Origin: Ptychodera flava
Lineage: Eukaryota > Hemichordata > Enteropneusta > Ptychoderidae
DNA: 64,000 nt
Direction of reading: 5' to 3'
NCBI RefSeq assembly: GCF_041260155.1
Contig: NC_091931.1
Span: forward strand, 24,989,154 to 25,053,153
Shown here: positions 62,557 to 64,000 of the stretch, piece by piece
How positions within the stretch are numbered: the first letter of the stretch is position 1
How the letters are laid out: each line of letters opens with the position of its first letter
Position numbers and translations under genes: made by a program
Notes under the pieces: generated by a model
Told to the model about the DNA's origin: nothing
What the model saw: the letters and a program-made list of their open reading frames with translations, nothing else
The model's database searches: none

Positions 62557-62908
62557 CGAATTCATTGATTGATGACGGTGACAAGTAAGCTGTTATCCTC
62601 ACTGCATGCCCTATTCTGTTCTTGTTCGGCCGTACGTTATTTCCCTGTCAATCTGTGTTACTTTTCATGATGTAAGTATACCTTTTCTCTCAATGTCTGC
62701 CTTTCTATAGCTTGTCATTTATGGTCTGTTCGTGTTAGCCGGTCGTCTGTTTATTTTCTTCCCTCGGTCTCCGTCTATGCCCCGGTTAACTATCCCTGTA
62801 ATGTCTTTCTTTAATCTTCCACAGTCACGCTCTCTCTCTGATTCTGTCTGCCACTAATCCCTTTCTGTTCCCTTTCCTCTGTCTGACTTATCGATAACCA
62901 TTATCAAC

Positions 62909-63113
62909 CCGATTGGAACTAATTTGGGATAATTGGACAGTGAAGTCATGTCGGTCTGATCTGCAAATGTACGCTTATCTGCTTTTCTTTTTAAGTTACA
63001 CACTTGTTTTTATGAATAATTTGTAAAGCAACATTTAACTATAAAGCACCTAACACTTTTGAGAAATTTAAAAATTATGAAGATCCAATAATCCCAAAAT
63101 AGTTCCAATAGTG
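62909..63113 (+). mobile_element. Small inverted-repeat transposon, family B, copy 3
   Basis: Starts CGATTGGAACTAATTTGGGA and ends ATCCCAAAATAGTTCCAATA. The interior (GATCTGCAAATGTACGCTTA, TTTTTAAGTTACACACTTGT) is shared with the other copies. This is the most complete of the three. Confidence 0.88.
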
Positions 63114-63528
63114 TTTGTCTTTCTATCACGAGATTCAATACTTTCATCAAACCGTTTTTGTGACTGTATGAACTACTTGTCCAGGACTTCATCTTTCACT
63201 TGCATTCGGCGGGTTCAAAAATGTTTTGTTTATCTATCGTTAAAGGGATACAGTCGTCAGAACCAAGCTCAAAAGGTCGTGTGGGACACATACGGCCAAT
63301 GTAAACACTGTATCCAAGGTATGGTGGTGATTGATGAAAGTTTAAAACATGTCTGTCATAATTTACATCATATACTTTAAGTGTTGCAGCTAAATAATGA
63401 TGAGGTGTATCTGGATATCGTGAACGAAATGCATTGTTTGTAAACAAAATCGCACAGGCGCAGTTCCGACGACTGTTTCCCTTTAAACAGATCTGCTACG
63501 CCAGAAATCAAGCGTCGTTCACAAATAC

Positions 63529-63687
63529 CTGTCAGTAAGGCATTCTGACGAGGACTGTGGATACTCGCTAAATCACCACCTCTCCGCAAGCATATACTCC
63601 TGGCCTTTGACCAAGTATACCGTGTGTACGGGTAATATACATAGCATCCAAGTTTGTCGTAGCACTGCCATTTTTTCCAGTTATTTA
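63529..63687 (-). CDS. C-type lectin, first visible domain exon
   Basis: Read from 63687, after CGTTCGCAG, to 63529, before GTATTT; phase 1 at both ends. It encodes WKKWQCYDKLGCYVYYPYTR, then YTWSKARSICLRRGGDLASI and HSPRQNALLT. The run W-S-K-A-R-x-I-C-x-x-x-G-G-D-L-A-S-I-H-S is the classical start of a C-type lectin-like domain. The additional early cysteines (QCYDKLGCY) indicate the long form with an N-terminal disulfide hairpin. The signal-peptide exon should lie beyond 64000. The three exons give about 130 residues of domain. Confidence 0.92.
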
Positions 63688-63806
63688 CTGCGAACGAAAA
63701 TGATCATGACTCAGTTTAACACCATTGAACATTAAGGTTGTAGTTCATACATGTACCACTAGTTGTACTTCTTCACCACCTTTAACTGTGTTTGGGGTTG
63801 TATCCG

Positions 63807-64000
<194 letters not shown>

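Larger units (their letters stand above)
61386..63528 (-). other. Lectin intron filled with small transposons
   Basis: A 2.1-kb intron between the first and second visible lectin exons. It holds an inverted pair of family A copies (61867-62156 and 62158-62517), an 18-bp-arm palindrome (62520-62556) and a family B copy (62909-63113). An 80-codon minus-strand frame at 63196-63447 has protein-like composition but no domain I recognise. Confidence 0.75.

Overview
The window looks like nuclear DNA of an animal, most likely a marine invertebrate and probably a deuterostome such as a hemichordate, echinoderm or amphioxus. The reasons are AT-rich DNA, short coding exons with clean GT-AG junctions, kilobase introns, many long microsatellites, small inverted-repeat transposons, a Penelope-like element, and a Gmr1-like Ty3/gypsy element of a type first described in deuterostomes. 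This placement is inferred from sequence style; no marker gene fixes it.

Four host genes can be read exon by exon. (1) A small single-pass receptor of the TNF receptor superfamily (+ strand, 6293-20908) has a signal-peptide exon, two alternative-looking cysteine-rich exons (7142-7367 and 19168-19384), a transmembrane exon and a short tail exon. A Gmr1-like LTR element (13329-18792, opposite strand) sits in the intron between the two cysteine-rich exons. (2) An ATF3/JDP2-like bZIP factor (+, exons 29652-29798, 36125-36232, 38604-38726) encodes 125 aa. (3) A monocarboxylate-transporter-like SLC16/MFS protein (+, exons 50493-50688, 51999-52142, 53872-54801, 55799-55962) encodes 477 aa. (4) The last three exons of a C-type lectin (-, 63529-63687, 61300-61385, 60641-60784) are present; its first exons lie beyond the right edge. 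At the left edge, on the - strand, is the N-terminal exon of a type II membrane protein with a predicted coiled-coil stalk. It could be a TNF-type ligand or a membrane collagen.

Layout: 1-700 type II membrane protein; 700-6290 no gene seen; 6.3-20.9 kb receptor gene; 20.9-29.5 kb largely empty, with one possible exon near 24.3 kb; 29.5-38.7 kb bZIP gene; 38.7-50.5 kb no intact gene, but a short-chain-dehydrogenase relic near 42.1 kb, a degenerate C-rich array, and a 1.6-kb tandem duplication (45.6-49.1 kb) whose units end in a long palindrome; 50.5-56.0 kb transporter; 56-58.8 kb minisatellite and repeats; 58.86-60.38 kb Penelope-like fragment with inverted ends carrying hammerhead-like motifs, between two TA arrays; 60.6-64 kb lectin, its first visible intron filled by small transposons.

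The genes share no pathway or operon-like logic. A TNF-receptor-type molecule, an ATF3-like stress factor and a secreted-type lectin would all fit immune or stress biology, but that is only an impression. The strongest unusual signal is the pair of phase-matched cysteine-rich exons in the receptor gene, which look built for mutually exclusive splicing.
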